A stretch of DNA of 64,000 nt from Gilliamella apis (GTDB lineage: Bacteria; Pseudomonadota; Gammaproteobacteria; Enterobacterales; Orbaceae): positions 2,356,001-2,420,000 of the forward strand of contig NZ_CP132381.1 of NCBI RefSeq assembly GCF_030758615.1, in the 5' to 3' direction. Numbering within the stretch: position 1 is the first letter of the stretch; each line of letters starts with the position of its first letter. Positions 1 through 9,974 of the stretch are shown here, one piece after another. The position numbers were made by a program, and so were the translations under genes. The notes under the pieces are model-generated. The model made no database searches. It had not been told where the DNA came from and saw nothing but the letters and a program-made list of their open reading frames with translations.

Positions 1-1117
1 TTGCAGAAATAGTCGTTACAATGGTAAATGCTTCCATAACATTAGGTACTAAATAAATCAGTACTACCCCACCAAACAAGCAAGTACATGAAAATAGCAA
101 GCCATTAGCAGGAACAGAACGTCTTGATAATTTACCAAATGGTTCAGGTGCATCCTGCTTTTTAGCAAGGCCAAATAACATTCGACTGGTTGAGTAAATA
201 CCACTATTAGCAGAAGAAGCAGCTGAAGTAAGTACCACAAAGTTAATAATACTGGCTGCAGCAGGTAAGCCAATTAACGTAAACAACTCAACAAATGGAC
301 TTTTATTTGGTGAAATAAACTGCCAAGGCGTTACGCTCATAATGATAATCAACGCAAAGACATAGAAGAAAATAATACGGGCTGGCACGGAATTGATCGC
401 TCGAGGTAAATTTTTATTCGGATCGAGGGTTTCAGCTGCCGTCGTTCCAACTAACTCAATCCCGACAAAAGCAAAAATTGCAATTTGGAAACCTGCAAAA
501 AAACCCATAGTACCATGAGGGAAGAAACCACCATATTGCCAAAGATTAGAAAATGCAGCAGTAGTATTAGTTTGTTCCGAATGATAGGCGGTAACAACTA
601 AAACAAGTCCAATAGCAATTAAAGCTAAAATAGCGACAATTTTAATCATCGAAAACCAAAACTCAGTTTCACCAAACATTTTTACCGTCAACAAATTCAA
701 GGTTAATAGAACGATGACAGTAAGTAGCATCGGGATCCACGCTTGTAGCTCAGGAAACCAATGCTGTGCATATCCTGCGATAGCCACAACATCAGCAATT
801 CCAGTAATAACCCAACAAAACCAATAGGTCCAACCAGTAAAAAAACCTGCCCACGGACCTAATAAATCGTTAGCAAAATCACTGAAAGATTTATAATTCA
901 AATTGGACAATAAAATTTCGCCCATTGCTCGCATAACAAAAAATAAAACAAACCCAATAATCATGTAGACAAAAATAATAGATGGTCCAGCAAGACTAAT
1001 CGTCTTTCCTGAGCCCATAAATAAACCCGTACCAATTGCACCACTAATTGCTATTAATTGAATGTGTCGGCTGGAGAGATTTCGTTTAAGATCTTGATTT
1101 GAAGACGTAGTGTTCAT
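1..1117 (-). CDS. cycA: D-serine/D-alanine/glycine permease CycA, 3' end cut by window edge
   Basis: Amino acid-polyamine-organocation (APC) family inner-membrane permease that takes up glycine and D-amino acids by proton symport. I translated the reverse strand from the ATG at 1117. It stays open for about 372 codons to the window edge, so the C-terminal end is missing. The N-terminus has RRHIQLIAISGAIGTGLFMG-type sequence, the APC signature, followed by SGKTISLAGPSI and many hydrophobic helices. The run WAGFFTGWTYWFCWV and the block FVGIELVGTTAAET are as I remember them in E. coli CycA. Divergent from mltA across 200 bp. Another APC permease with the same signature is possible, but CycA fits best. 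Confidence 0.88.
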   Translation of the reverse strand, partial: MNTTSSNQDLKRNLSSRHIQLIAISGAIGTGLFMGSGKTISLAGPSIIFVYMIIGFVLFFVMRAMGEILLSNLNYKSFSDFANDLLGPWAGFFTGWTYWFCWVITGIADVVAIAGYAQHWFPELQAWIPMLLTVIVLLTLNLLTVKMFGETEFWFSMIKIVAILALIAIGLVLVVTAYHSEQTNTTAAFSNLWQYGGFFPHGTMGFFAGFQIAIFAFVGIELVGTTAAETLDPNKNLPRAINSVPARIIFFYVFALIIIMSVTPWQFISPNKSPFVELFTLIGLPAAASIINFVVLTSAASSANSGIYSTSRMLFGLAKKQDAPEPFGKLSRRSVPANGLLFSCTCLFGGVVLIYLVPNVMEAFTIVTTISA

Positions 1118-1317
1118 CTTATTGATTACCTATCGTTTTTACAATTTTTCTATTTTTATGTGGAATAGATGACTATAAAGTTAATAGCCTCAAATCGCAA
1201 GCTGAATCGTTATCAAAACTTTTTATGACATTCTAATAATTATTGATAGTCTCTTATAATATAATTGTGTAGCATAACCAACTATATCATATAACTAACT
1301 ACAATAAATTATTCAAA

Positions 1318-2397
1318 ATGAAAGAAAACAACTGTAAATCTAATATTTTCATATTATCTATTTTATTAATTCTATCATTATTGACTGGGTGTCAAAGTGA
1401 TTCAAATGCAAAAAGTAAGCAATTTAGAGATGGAAAACTAGCCAATGATTTCAATATCAGCCATCCGCAGTTAGCCGTTCCAGTCAATATTTCTGATTAT
1501 ACTATTCAAGTTGAAAAATTAAGAACTACATCACCTTCACTGTATCAGAAAAATGAACATATTTATAAAGCTGTTGACGCTTGGATTAATCGCTCGCTAG
1601 GTTCAGCAGAATTCCATAAAGTAGGGCTAAAAAGCTATGAAATGGCAGGTAAAGATGGATATGGCAATGTTCATTTAACTGGTTATTATACTCCGGTAAT
1701 CAAAGCTAGACACCAACCAACCGGTGAATTTAAATATCCAATTTATAGAATGCCAGCTAAGTCTAAAGGTCGCTTACCAAGTCGTGAACAAATCTATAAT
1801 GGAGCATTAACCGGTAAAGGGCTCGAAATTGCTTACAGTAATTCATTAATGGATAACTTTATAATGGAAGTACAAGGAAGTGCCTATATTGATTTTGAAG
1901 ATGGCACACCATTAGTTTTCTTCTGTTATGGTGGTAAAAATGGTCACGGTTACTCAAGTATCGGGCGTTTATTAGTTGAGCAGGGAGAAATAGCCAAGGA
2001 AGATATGTCCATTCAAGCAATTAAAAATTGGGCTAAAAATAAAAGTGAAAAACAACTTAAAACGCTATTGATTCAAAATCGATCATTTGTCTTTTTTAAA
2101 CCACAATATAATGCTGAAGTAAAAGGATCTGCCGCAGTACCTTTAATTGCTAATGCTTCAGTGGCATCAGATAAATTATTAGTACCAACAGGTTCTGTCG
2201 TATTAGTGGATGTACCACTTCTCGATAATGATGGTCAGTATCGTGGTAGACGAGAAGTACGATTGATGGTGGCACTTGATGTTGGTGGTGCAATTAAAGG
2301 CCATCATTTTGATCTTTATTTAGGCATTGGTGATAAAGCTGGTAAACAAGCTGGTTACTATAATCATTTTGGCCGAGCTTGGGTTATCAAACCTTAA
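1318..2397 (+). CDS. mltA: Membrane-bound lytic murein transglycosylase A (MltA)
   Basis: Outer-membrane lipoprotein that cleaves peptidoglycan glycan strands, leaving 1,6-anhydro-MurNAc ends. The N-terminus is a lipoprotein signal with lipobox LLTGC, so Cys25 is the predicted lipidated residue. The middle carries the MltA barrel (GNVHLTGYYTPVI, FIMEVQGSAYIDF). The C-terminal 3D-type region contains ALDVGGAIKG and DLYLGIGDKAG, with conserved Asp residues at about 321, 332 and 339; one of these is the expected catalytic acid. The length of 359 aa is normal. No strong ribosome binding site precedes the ATG, but the lipobox position supports this start. It stands 68 bp upstream of dcd. Confidence 0.93.
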   Translation: MKENNCKSNIFILSILLILSLLTGCQSDSNAKSKQFRDGKLANDFNISHPQLAVPVNISDYTIQVEKLRTTSPSLYQKNEHIYKAVDAWINRSLGSAEFHKVGLKSYEMAGKDGYGNVHLTGYYTPVIKARHQPTGEFKYPIYRMPAKSKGRLPSREQIYNGALTGKGLEIAYSNSLMDNFIMEVQGSAYIDFEDGTPLVFFCYGGKNGHGYSSIGRLLVEQGEIAKEDMSIQAIKNWAKNKSEKQLKTLLIQNRSFVFFKPQYNAEVKGSAAVPLIANASVASDKLLVPTGSVVLVDVPLLDNDGQYRGRREVRLMVALDVGGAIKGHHFDLYLGIGDKAGKQAGYYNHFGRAWVIKP

Positions 2398-2465
2398 TTT
2401 ACCAACATCGACGTCAACAAAAGAACCTGCTAGAATACGTTAAAAAGCAGAATTAAGGATAACTT

Positions 2466-3047
2466 ATGAGATTATGTGACCGTGATATTGAAGCATATTT
2501 AGATAGTGGTAAATTAAAAATCACGCCACAACCAGAACTGAGTTGTATTAATGGTGCAACTGTTGACGTTCGACTTGGTAATCAATTTCGTACTTTTAAA
2601 GAACATACTACCCCCTATATTGATTTAAGTGGTCCAAAAGAAGAAGTTTCTGCTGTTTTAGAGCGTGTCATGAGCGAAGAGATGATACTATCTGAAGGTG
2701 ATGCTTTCTATTTACATCCTGGCGAGTTAGCTTTAGCCGTAACGCTTGAATCGGTAACCATCCCTGATGATTTAGTTGGTTGGTTAGATGGGCGTTCATC
2801 GTTAGCGCGTCTAGGACTTATGGTTCACGTTACTGCCCATCGCATTGATCCAGGCTGGCATGGACAAATCGTTTTAGAATTTTACAATTCTGGAAAAATC
2901 CCAGTAGCATTAAGACCAGGTATGACCATTGGTGCACTAAGTTTTGAAACCCTTAGTGGCCCAGCTGCACGACCATATAATCGAAGACAAGATGCTAAAT
3001 ATAAAGACCAACATGGCGCTGTTGCCAGTCGTATTGATAAAGATTAA
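2466..3047 (+). CDS. dcd: dCTP deaminase
   Basis: Converts dCTP to dUTP, the main source of dUMP for thymidylate synthesis. The 193-aa length equals that of the E. coli enzyme. The core motif [17 protein letters not shown] includes the catalytic Glu/Arg/Ser neighbourhood of the dUTPase-like fold. The ending [10 protein letters not shown] is as I remember it in E. coli. AAGGA at 2454-2458 is the ribosome binding site. asmA follows after 33 bp, repeating the dcd-asmA order of enterobacteria, so the two are probably co-transcribed. Confidence 0.97.
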   Translation: MRLCDRDIEAYLDSGKLKITPQPELSCINGATVDVRLGNQFRTFKEHTTPYIDLSGPKEEVSAVLERVMSEEMILSEGDAFYLHPGELALAVTLESVTIPDDLVGWLDGRSSLARLGLMVHVTAHRIDPGWHGQIVLEFYNSGKIPVALRPGMTIGALSFETLSGPAARPYNRRQDAKYKDQHGAVASRIDKD

Positions 3048-3080
3048 TAACATTTATCACCTTAATATAGGAACATTCAT

Positions 3081-4985
3081 ATGATAAAAAAGATACTGGT
3101 TATTCTATTTATCTTAATTTTGGTTATTGTTATCAGCATTGTTTCTCTTATTGTGTTTGTTGATCCAAATCATTTTCGCGGATATATATCTCAAACAGTA
3201 AAAGATAAAACTGGTTATGAATTAACTATTGAAGGTGACTTACGCTGGCATATCTGGCCTCAGGTCAGCATCTTAACTGATGCAGTTAAATTATCTGATA
3301 ACGGTGCAACAAAACCGCTATTAACTGCAGACAATATGCGACTTGATGTTGAACTTCTACCGCTTTTTTCAAAAAATTTAGCGATTAAAAATGTATTTAT
3401 CAAATCAGCATTAATCAATATTACTGACGAAAGTAAAGGTGATAATGCTAAAAAATATACCCAAACTCTAACTCCTCCATCGCAACCAAACACAGATATA
3501 TCTGAAAATAAAAAGAATGTATCTAATTGGAAATTCAGCTTAAATAAATTTGAAATAGCCGATAGTACGGTGGCATTACAATATAATAATGATTTGATAA
3601 ATTTCAGAAATATCAATTTGTTATTAGAACAAAATAACGATAAGAATCTTTCAATCGAATTAAAAGGAAATATTGATAAAAATCAGCAAGATCTATTTTA
3701 TTCGGTTAATGCCAATGTCGATTTAACTCAATTCCCAGAAAAAGCCATTATCGACCTTAAAAAGTTAGATTACAGCTATAACGGCATTGCGAGTTCAAAC
3801 AAAGCACTCAAAGGAAGTGCAACTGGTGTATTTAATTATCAACAAAGCCCTAAGCAATTAAATAGCCAAAACTTAGTTTTTTCCGTTAATGACAATAATT
3901 TTACCAGTAAAATCAATACTCGTTTTGATAATAAACCATACGTCGATTTACAATTGAGTTCAGAAAAATTAGATTTAACGCCTTTTTTACAACAAAATGC
4001 AAAATCAAACAAAGACATTCCCGTACAACAAACTTCACCTGTTGTTTCTAGTGTTGCCAAAGATAATAATCAATTAAGTATTCTTAATGCATTTGATGGC
4101 AAAACAACGATAAATATCAAGGAAATTAAAGCAAATAAAATCATCATGAACAATGTTAAACTAAACGTTGATAATCAGGATGGAATAGCGACATTTAAAG
4201 ATTTAAATTTTGATTTTGCTAATGGACATATAACCGCAACTGGCACTGCTAACGGCAAACAGAAAACACCGCAGATTAAACTTAATACCAAAATTAACAA
4301 TATTAATTTAAATTCTTTTTTTACCCAAATGGATATGGCGTATGATCTAGATGGTATATTTAATGCTTCAGGGATATTAGAAACCAATAGCTTAACAACA
4401 AATAAATTATTAGAAAGTCTCAAAGGTAATGCGAATATCGTCATTACCAATGCTAAATTGAATAACATTAATATTCAAAATATTATCGAAAGTGCAGCTG
4501 CAAAATATGGCAACGGCAATGACAAATCGGGTAATCAAAAGAAATATACTGAGTTTCATAAAATCAACACCAATGCTTATTTAAATCAAGGTAATATAGA
4601 ACTTAATTTGCTCAATGCCAATTCAGAAACCTTAGATATAATAAGTGGTTCAGGCAAAGTGGGAATGCTTAATCATGATTTGGATGTTAATTTAAATATC
4701 AAGTTGCTTGGTGGTTGGAATAGTAAAAGCGACACCATTGCCAAATTACAGAAAGTGACTATACCACTACGTATATATGGTCAGTTTTCTAATTTACGCT
4801 ATCAGTTAGATATAGCTCAAATACTGTCCGATGTGTTTAGTGATAAATTACAACAGCGTTTAGATAAACTACGTGATAAATTAGAAAATCGCAATGGCAA
4901 GGATAAAGACAAAGACAAAGACAAAGACAAAGACAAATTAAAGTCTAAAGCAGTCGATATATTAGGCGGATTACTAAAGAAATAA
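3081..4985 (+). CDS. asmA: AsmA family outer-membrane assembly protein
   Basis: Large periplasmic protein of the AsmA/TamB-like superfamily, anchored by one N-terminal membrane helix and linked to outer-membrane lipid and protein homeostasis. Residues about 5-28 form the hydrophobic anchor. FVDPNHFRGYISQ and TGYELTIEGDLRW are the typical AsmA N-terminal motifs. The C-terminal third has the AsmA domain with repeated beta-strand patterns. At 634 aa it is near family size. The tail is unusual: six Lys-Asp pairs encoded by a hexanucleotide repeat at 4899-4937, then a short conserved-looking end. A bidirectional terminator follows the stop. Confidence 0.9.
   Translation: MIKKILVILFILILVIVISIVSLIVFVDPNHFRGYISQTVKDKTGYELTIEGDLRWHIWPQVSILTDAVKLSDNGATKPLLTADNMRLDVELLPLFSKNLAIKNVFIKSALINITDESKGDNAKKYTQTLTPPSQPNTDISENKKNVSNWKFSLNKFEIADSTVALQYNNDLINFRNINLLLEQNNDKNLSIELKGNIDKNQQDLFYSVNANVDLTQFPEKAIIDLKKLDYSYNGIASSNKALKGSATGVFNYQQSPKQLNSQNLVFSVNDNNFTSKINTRFDNKPYVDLQLSSEKLDLTPFLQQNAKSNKDIPVQQTSPVVSSVAKDNNQLSILNAFDGKTTINIKEIKANKIIMNNVKLNVDNQDGIATFKDLNFDFANGHITATGTANGKQKTPQIKLNTKINNINLNSFFTQMDMAYDLDGIFNASGILETNSLTTNKLLESLKGNANIVITNAKLNNINIQNIIESAAAKYGNGNDKSGNQKKYTEFHKINTNAYLNQGNIELNLLNANSETLDIISGSGKVGMLNHDLDVNLNIKLLGGWNSKSDTIAKLQKVTIPLRIYGQFSNLRYQLDIAQILSDVFSDKLQQRLDKLRDKLENRNGKDKDKDKDKDKDKLKSKAVDILGGLLKK
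4899..4937 (+). repeat. Hexanucleotide (AAAGAC) repeat inside asmA
   Basis: Five perfect AAAGAC units preceded by a near-copy (AAGGAT) encode a Lys-Asp zipper near the AsmA C-terminus. The unit is six bases, so length changes by slippage would stay in frame and only alter the charged tail. Confidence 0.85.
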
Positions 4986-5015
4986 ATTTCTCATTAACTA
5001 AATAATAAAGATAAA

Positions 5016-5041
5016 AAAGGTGAGTTATCTAACTCACCTTT
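5016..5041. terminator. Bidirectional terminator between asmA and hslU
   Basis: A 12-bp perfect inverted repeat (AAAGGTGAGTTA and its complement) with a very short loop, flanked by A-run on the left and T-run on the right. It can terminate both the rightward asmA and leftward hslVU transcripts. Confidence 0.85.
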
Positions 5042-5061
5042 TAATTTAACAACATCTTTTA

Positions 5062-6390
5062 TTATAAAATGAACTTGCTCAAATCTTCATCTGCAACAAG
5101 CTTATCTAGATGATCACTAACATATTTAGCATCAATTGTGATAGTTTGACCACCCAATTCACTGGCCTCGAAAGAGACATCTTCCATTAAACGTTCAAGC
5201 ACTGTATGCAAACGGCGAGCACCAATATTTTCATTTTGTTCATTAACTTGCCATGCAGATTCAGCAATTTTACGGATACCATCTGGTGTAAAGTCAATAT
5301 TAACACCTTCAGTTGCCATTAATGCTTTATATTGGACTGTCAATGATGCATTCGGTTCAGTTAGAATTCGTTCAAAATCTTCGCTTGTTAACGCTTGTAA
5401 TTCAACTCGAATTGGTAAACGTCCTTGCAACTCAGGAATTAAATCTGATGGATTAGCAGTTTGGAACGCGCCCGATGCAATAAACAAAATATGATCAGTT
5501 TTTACTGAACCATGTTTAGTTGAAACGGTACAACCTTCAACAAGTGGTAGTAAATCGCGTTGCACACCTTCACGAGAAACATCCGGTCCAGATGAATTAC
5601 CTCGTTTACACACTTTATCGATCTCATCGATAAATACAATTCCATTTTGCTCAACAGCTTCAATGGCTTCGTGTTTAAGATCATCAGGATTAACCAACTT
5701 CGCAGCCTCTTCTTCTATTAGCTGTTTGAAGGCATCTTTGATCTTCATTTTACGCGCTTTAGTTTTTTGACCACCTAAATTTTGGAACATCGACTGTAGT
5801 TGGTTAGTCATCTCTTCCATACCTGGAGGAGCCATAATTTCTACACCTATATTGACGCCAGCTACTTCAATTTCAATTTCTTTATCGTCAAGTGCACCTT
5901 CACGTAATTTTTTTCTAAATGCTTGTCTAGCTGTTGAATCATTATTATTTTCAACTTGCCCCCAACCATCTTTAGCTGGTGGAACAAGCACATCTAAAAT
6001 ACGCTCTTCAGCTAGTTCTTCAGCTCGATTACGATTTTTTTCGATAGCTTCTTGGCGAATCATTTTCACAGCAGAGTCAGTAAGATCTCGAATAATCGAG
6101 TCAACTTCTTTACCGACATAACCAACTTCAGTAAATTTGGTAGCTTCTACTTTAATAAAAGGTGCATGAGCTAATTTAGCTAATCGTCTAGCAATTTCAG
6201 TTTTACCTACCCCTGTAGGGCCGATCATAAGAATATTTTTTGGCGTAACTTCATGACGTAATGCTTCATCAAGTTGCATACGACGCCAGCGATTACGTAA
6301 AGCAATGGCAACAGAACGTTTTGCTTTATCTTGTCCAATAATATGTTGGTTTAGTTCGCTTACAATTTCGCGAGGAGTCATTTCAGACAT
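5062..6390 (-). CDS. hslU: HslU (ClpY), ATPase subunit of the HslVU protease
   Basis: AAA+ unfoldase that feeds substrates into the HslV peptidase in the cytoplasm. The Walker A motif GPTGVGKT is at residues 57-64, and Walker B is [10 protein letters not shown]. The intermediate (I) domain lies between them. The C-terminal tail DLSKFIL is the type that docks into HslV. At 442 aa it matches the family. It lies 27 bp downstream of hslV in the same direction, forming the usual two-gene heat-shock operon. Confidence 0.98.
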   Translation of the reverse strand: MSEMTPREIVSELNQHIIGQDKAKRSVAIALRNRWRRMQLDEALRHEVTPKNILMIGPTGVGKTEIARRLAKLAHAPFIKVEATKFTEVGYVGKEVDSIIRDLTDSAVKMIRQEAIEKNRNRAEELAEERILDVLVPPAKDGWGQVENNNDSTARQAFRKKLREGALDDKEIEIEVAGVNIGVEIMAPPGMEEMTNQLQSMFQNLGGQKTKARKMKIKDAFKQLIEEEAAKLVNPDDLKHEAIEAVEQNGIVFIDEIDKVCKRGNSSGPDVSREGVQRDLLPLVEGCTVSTKHGSVKTDHILFIASGAFQTANPSDLIPELQGRLPIRVELQALTSEDFERILTEPNASLTVQYKALMATEGVNIDFTPDGIRKIAESAWQVNEQNENIGARRLHTVLERLMEDVSFEASELGGQTITIDAKYVSDHLDKLVADEDLSKFIL

Positions 6391-6417
6391 AGTAGTATTT
6401 CTCTTAAATCAGATTAA

Positions 6418-6945
6418 TTAGTAATTAAGCTCTTCAATAGTTTGGAAGTTATTTGTGTAAACACAAATATCACCCGCTATTGATAGAGATTTTTGCACAA
6501 TATCATGTGCAGATAATGAGGTATTATCTAATAAGGCTCTTGCAGCTGCTTGAGCATAAGGTCCACCAGATCCAATCGCTATCAAATCATCTTCTGGTTG
6601 AATTACATCTCCAGTACCGGTGATAATCAACGATGCGCTTTCATCTGCAACGGCAAGTAGTGCTTCTAATTTACGAAGCATTCTATCTGTCCGCCAATCT
6701 TTAGCTAGCTCTACAGCAGCCTTAGTTAAATGACCTTGATGCATTTCTAGCTTTCTCTCAAATAATTCAAATAGCGTAAAAGCATCAGCAGTACCTCCAG
6801 CAAATCCTGCAATCACTTTGTTGTTGTACAATCGGCGAACTTTACGAGCATTACCTTTCATAATAATGCGCTCACCTAATGTAACTTGTCCATCGCCACC
6901 AATAACGACTTGACCTTCACGACGAACACTGACAATTGTTGTCAT
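6418..6945 (-). CDS. hslV: HslV (ClpQ), peptidase subunit of the HslVU protease
   Basis: N-terminal threonine peptidase of the proteasome beta family. After Met removal the mature chain begins TTIVSVRR, giving the catalytic Thr. Motifs GGDGQVTLG and [10 protein letters not shown] are typical. Length is 175 aa. An AAGGAG ribosome binding site sits just before the ATG at 6945. The gene is first in the hslVU operon and has a sigma-32-like promoter at 6998-7024. Confidence 0.98.
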   Translation of the reverse strand: MTTIVSVRREGQVVIGGDGQVTLGERIIMKGNARKVRRLYNNKVIAGFAGGTADAFTLFELFERKLEMHQGHLTKAAVELAKDWRTDRMLRKLEALLAVADESASLIITGTGDVIQPEDDLIAIGSGGPYAQAAARALLDNTSLSAHDIVQKSLSIAGDICVYTNNFQTIEELNY

Positions 6946-6997
6946 ATTCTGCTCCTTCTTTTACATAAAAACTTAATTCGGAAATGAATAGAGAATA

Positions 6998-7024
6998 TAT
7001 TGGGGTGATTAGTAAATTTTCAAT
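6998..7024 (-). promoter_or_regulatory. Sigma-32-type heat-shock promoter of hslVU
   Basis: Read on the minus strand: ATTGAA at 7024-7019, a 13-bp spacer, then CCCCAATA at 7005-6998. This closely follows the heat-shock consensus (CTTGAA, 13-17 bp, CCCCAT) and lies 53 bp before the hslV start. hslVU is a known sigma-32 target in E. coli, so position and function agree. Confidence 0.75.
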
Positions 7025-7111
7025 ATCAGATTATCAAGATGCGGAATATTTATTCATCAATAAATGACATAACATAAATAAATTTTAAAAATCAGATAAC
7101 TATCAAATTAT

Positions 7112-8158
7112 TTACTTTGGTTGAAATTCGATATTCATGGTTTTTACTTCACTATAAAAACTACTTGCTGGTTTTGGTATAACCGCTAATTTAGTTGCAG
7201 CAAGCGCTTCTCTACATAGATCAGCATCACCACCTTTTGAAGTGACATTAAGCAATAGTCCATCAGGTGCTATCTGAATTTGTAATTCACAAGTTTTGCC
7301 ACGATAAACATTTGGTGGATTAATAAATTTATTACTTATTGCATTTTGTACTAACGATTTATATTTATCTAGCTCACCATCGGATACACCTTTACGACTG
7401 GCAACTCCTCCAGAACTTGGTGTTCCTGAGGTAAGCCCACCTAAAAGATCGTTGAGAGCTTTATCTTTTTTAGCTTGCTCAGCCTTCTGTTTGGCTTTTT
7501 TTTCGGCAGCAGCTTTTTCTGCTGCTGCTTTTTCAGCGGCAGCTTTCTCTGCTGCTGCTTTTTCTGCTGCGGCCTTTTCAGCGGCAGCTTTCTCTGCAGC
7601 TGCCTTTTCAGCGGCGGCCTTTTCAGCGGCGGCTTTCTCAGCAGCGACTTTTTCTGCTGCTGCTTTCTCAGCAGCGACTTTTTCTGCTGCTGCTTTTTCA
7701 GCAGCGACTTTTTCTGCTGCTGCCTTTTCAGCGGCGGCTTTCTCTGCTGCTGCCTTTTCAGCGGCGGCTTTTTCAGCGGCAGCTTTCTCTGCTGCGGCCT
7801 TTTCAGCGGCGGCTTTCTCTGCAGTTGCCTTTTCTGCGGCAGCTTTTTCAGCGGCTGCTTTCTCTGCTTCCGCTTTTTCAGTGAGTTCTTTTATTTGTTT
7901 ATCTAAAAGTTCTTGACTCTTTTGATCTGCTTTTTGTTGATTAGTTTTAGTCTGCAATTGTCTTTGATATTGTTCGGTCATAACCGATGGATCAATCATG
8001 ATAGCATCAATCGAATTACCATTGATAGTACCATAGTTTTCACCAGTATCACTTACAAACTTATATCCCAAGGCAATAATTAATATGCCATGTAAAAGAA
8101 TGGAAATGATAACCGGTAAACTTAATTTTGAGTTTAACTTACTAGACATTGCTGACAT
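7112..8158 (-). CDS. tolA: TolA, envelope-spanning protein of the Tol-Pal system
   Basis: Links the TolQR proton-driven motor to outer-membrane Pal during cell constriction. Residues about 13-33 form the membrane anchor ([11 protein letters not shown] type). Domain II is a long helix made of roughly 25 five-residue units [AV]AAEK at about residues 97-225. Domain III (about 260-348) includes [15 protein letters not shown] and paired cysteines, as in family C-terminal domains. Length is 348 aa, shorter than E. coli TolA. tolB and pal do not follow; the next gene downstream is hslV. Start could also be the second nearby ATG (residue 4). Confidence 0.95.
   Translation of the reverse strand: MSAMSSKLNSKLSLPVIISILLHGILIIALGYKFVSDTGENYGTINGNSIDAIMIDPSVMTEQYQRQLQTKTNQQKADQKSQELLDKQIKELTEKAEAEKAAAEKAAAEKATAEKAAAEKAAAEKAAAEKAAAEKAAAEKAAAEKAAAEKVAAEKAAAEKVAAEKAAAEKVAAEKAAAEKAAAEKAAAEKAAAEKAAAEKAAAEKAAAEKAAAEKAAAEKKAKQKAEQAKKDKALNDLLGGLTSGTPSSGGVASRKGVSDGELDKYKSLVQNAISNKFINPPNVYRGKTCELQIQIAPDGLLLNVTSKGGDADLCREALAATKLAVIPKPASSFYSEVKTMNIEFQPK
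7481..7870 (-). repeat. Tandem 15-bp repeats encoding TolA domain II
   Basis: About 25 units of a 15-bp repeat encode Ala-rich [AV]AAEK pentapeptides. Synonymous codons vary among units, but several blocks of two or three units are identical, which points to past slippage or recombination. The unit preserves frame. The opposite strand is open across the same region only because of the repeat. Confidence 0.9.
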
Positions 8159-8181
8159 TTTTATATTTAATAATTATTAAG

Positions 8182-8601
8182 TTAAATTGGTTGAGTCATC
8201 AAACCAACAGATTTGACACCTGCTGATTGAAGCAAATTTAAAGCCTTTATAATCTCTTCATAAGGAACTTGTTTCGCACCACCAACTAAAAAAACAGCTT
8301 TATCATTAAGCGACATTTGCTGCTTAACTTCCGCAACAATTTGCTCTTGAGGAATATTCGATTGTCGATTCTGATCTATAATAATTGCATACACCCCAAC
8401 CCCAGATACTTCGATAATTATAGGTTTATTATCAGAAGGCGAAACAGTTTTTGATTCTGTTGCTTCTGGAAGATCAACTTCAACACTTTGGCTTATTATT
8501 GGGGCTGTAGCCATAAAAATCAACACCAATACTAATAATACATCTAACAAAGGTACAATATTGATCTCTGATTTGGTTGAATAACGTGAACGTCTGCTCA
8601 T
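8182..8601 (-). CDS. tolR: TolR, Tol-Pal motor subunit
   Basis: ExbD/TolR family inner-membrane protein that with TolQ uses the proton gradient to energise TolA. One N-terminal membrane helix (about residues 14-35) contains Asp20 in VPLLDVLLV, the conserved proton-pathway aspartate. The periplasmic domain follows. At 139 aa it has normal length. It sits 2 bp downstream of tolQ and 23 bp upstream of tolA in one operon. Confidence 0.97.
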   Translation of the reverse strand: MSRRSRYSTKSEINIVPLLDVLLVLVLIFMATAPIISQSVEVDLPEATESKTVSPSDNKPIIIEVSGVGVYAIIIDQNRQSNIPQEQIVAEVKQQMSLNDKAVFLVGGAKQVPYEEIIKALNLLQSAGVKSVGLMTQPI

Positions 8602-8603
8602 AA

Positions 8604-9275
8604 TTATTTCCTAACAGCTACTGCTTGACGTTGTAAAATTGATGAAAACTCATCAATAAAATTCAAATAACTTTGTTCCATTCGACTTACACGCAATGAT
8701 AATCGGTTATAAGCTAAAACAGCAGGAATCGCGGCAAATAAACCAATAGCGGTCGCAATTAACGCTTCAGCAATACCGGGAGCAACCATTTGCAATGTTG
8801 CTTGCTTGACCTCGCCAAGTGAAATAAAAGCATGCATAATTCCCCAAACAGTACCAAATAAACCAATATATGGGCTAATTGACCCTACAGTACCTAAAAA
8901 AGGTATATGCAATTCTAAATTGTCTAATTCACGATTCATCGCTAAACGCATTGAACGAGATGCGCCATCTAACGCTGCTTCTGGCATATTTGGATTAATT
9001 TGATATAAACGAGAAAACTCTTTAAATCCCGAATAGAAAATATGTTCTGTACCACAGATCTCTTCTTTATTGAATTTTGCTTTATCAAAGAGCACATTTA
9101 AGTCATCAGCAGCCCAAAAACTATTGTCAAATTGCTCAACTTGTTTTTTAGCCTTGCTTAAAACGCTACTACGTTGAAAAATAAAAGCCCAAGACATAAC
9201 AGAAAACATGAGTAACAATAGCATAACGCCTTGTACTAAAAGTCCTGCCTGTAAAAATAGATCAATAATATTCAC
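8604..9275 (-). CDS. tolQ: TolQ, Tol-Pal motor channel subunit
   Basis: ExbB/TolQ family protein with three membrane helices, partner of TolR. Motifs [20 protein letters not shown] and [13 protein letters not shown] are diagnostic. Translation must begin at GTG (complement of 9273-9275), directly after the ybgC TAA stop. The resulting MNIIDLF matches the conserved N-terminus, and GGAG in the end of ybgC serves as the ribosome binding site, so the two genes are probably translationally coupled. Length 223 aa. Confidence 0.97.
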   Translation of the reverse strand: MNIIDLFLQAGLLVQGVMLLLLMFSVMSWAFIFQRSSVLSKAKKQVEQFDNSFWAADDLNVLFDKAKFNKEEICGTEHIFYSGFKEFSRLYQINPNMPEAALDGASRSMRLAMNRELDNLELHIPFLGTVGSISPYIGLFGTVWGIMHAFISLGEVKQATLQMVAPGIAEALIATAIGLFAAIPAVLAYNRLSLRVSRMEQSYLNFIDEFSSILQRQAVAVRK

Positions 9276-9671
9276 TTAAATTAACTCCAAAAATAATGAC
9301 TTTGGAAGCGCACAAGGCTTCATTTTAGTCATATTGACACAAGCAATCACCACATCAGCACTGCTGATAATTTGCTTATTCTGGTTTAAAATTGTCTGTT
9401 TAAAAATAATAGACGCCTTACGAATTTGTTCAATCTTAGTGCTGATAGATAACATATCATCTAAACGTGCTGGAAAGTCGTAGCTAATATCCATCTTTTT
9501 AACAACAAAAGCAATACCTTCTTGCAGCAACTTTTGTTGACTAATATCAAGTTGCCTAAGCATTTCTGTTCTAGCTCGTTCAAAAAAAGCAAGATACCGA
9601 GCATGATACACTACTCCACCAGCATCTGTGTCTTCATAATAGACTCTTGCATTCCAACTGAATTGTTTCAT
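9276..9671 (-). CDS. ybgC: YbgC, acyl-CoA thioesterase of the Tol-Pal operon
   Basis: Hot-dog-fold thioesterase, first gene of the tol operon. The family signature DTDAGGVVYHARYL is at residues 14-27, with Asp16 the likely catalytic acid and His23 nearby. Length 131 aa, as expected. The stop codon abuts the tolQ start. Upstream lies 183 bp before cydX, which should contain its promoter, since a terminator-like hairpin at 9812-9834 closes the cyd operon. Confidence 0.95.
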   Translation of the reverse strand: MKQFSWNARVYYEDTDAGGVVYHARYLAFFERARTEMLRQLDISQQKLLQEGIAFVVKKMDISYDFPARLDDMLSISTKIEQIRKASIIFKQTILNQNKQIISSADVVIACVNMTKMKPCALPKSLFLELI

Positions 9672-9758
9672 ATTGTTCGATCTAATTTAGCCTAAAAAAT
9701 TGACCATATTATATATTAATATGAAATTCGCTGCACTATGATATAAAAATAGTTAAAT

Positions 9759-9777
9759 GAAAACAATTATCATTTGT
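9759..9777. promoter_or_regulatory. Weak Fur-box-like sequence before ybgC
   Basis: The 19-mer beginning GAAAACAATTATCATT matches 12 of 19 positions of the E. coli Fur consensus, with an intact right half (ATCATT). It lies about 90 bp upstream of ybgC. In an AT-rich genome such matches arise by chance, so this is only a candidate. Confidence 0.2.
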
Positions 9778-9811
9778 GAATTATTTATATTTCGTTCAGA
9801 CCTATAAGTAA

Positions 9812-9834
9812 AAAGGTGACAATTTGCCACCTTT
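9812..9834 (-). terminator. Terminator of the cydABX operon
   Basis: AAAGGTG and its complement CACCTTT form a stem around a 9-base loop. On the minus strand the stem is followed by a run of T. It is 20 bp downstream of the cydX stop. Confidence 0.75.
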
Positions 9835-9854
9835 ATATTCGTTATTTTATTATA

Positions 9855-9965
9855 TTATTTATTGTTAGTTTCTTTTTCATTACTAGAATTTTCAACCAAA
9901 AGTCCAGTAACAACAGCTAACATACAAGCTGCAATTATTCCAATGAACCATAAAACGTAATACAT
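9855..9965 (-). CDS. cydX: CydX, small subunit of cytochrome bd oxidase
   Basis: A 36-codon gene that starts 9 bp after the cydB stop. The peptide MYYVLWFIGIIAACMLAVV begins with an aromatic-rich stretch and forms one membrane helix, followed by a short charged tail ending NNK. This matches the known CydX small protein (about 37 aa), which stabilises the haems of cytochrome bd. Position in the operon (cydA-cydB-cydX) is as in E. coli. The next expected gene, ybgE, is absent. Confidence 0.92.
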   Translation of the reverse strand: MYYVLWFIGIIAACMLAVVTGLLVENSSNEKETNNK

Positions 9966-9974
9966 AATTAATCC

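Noticed and set aside
7481..7870. CRISPR array
   Set aside because: The 15-bp periodic repeat has no spacers and encodes TolA.
7452..7916. Two long plus-strand frames opposite tolA
   Set aside because: They are antisense shadows of the 15-bp tolA repeats, with Ala/Ser/Phe or Cys/Phe repeats and no ribosome binding site.
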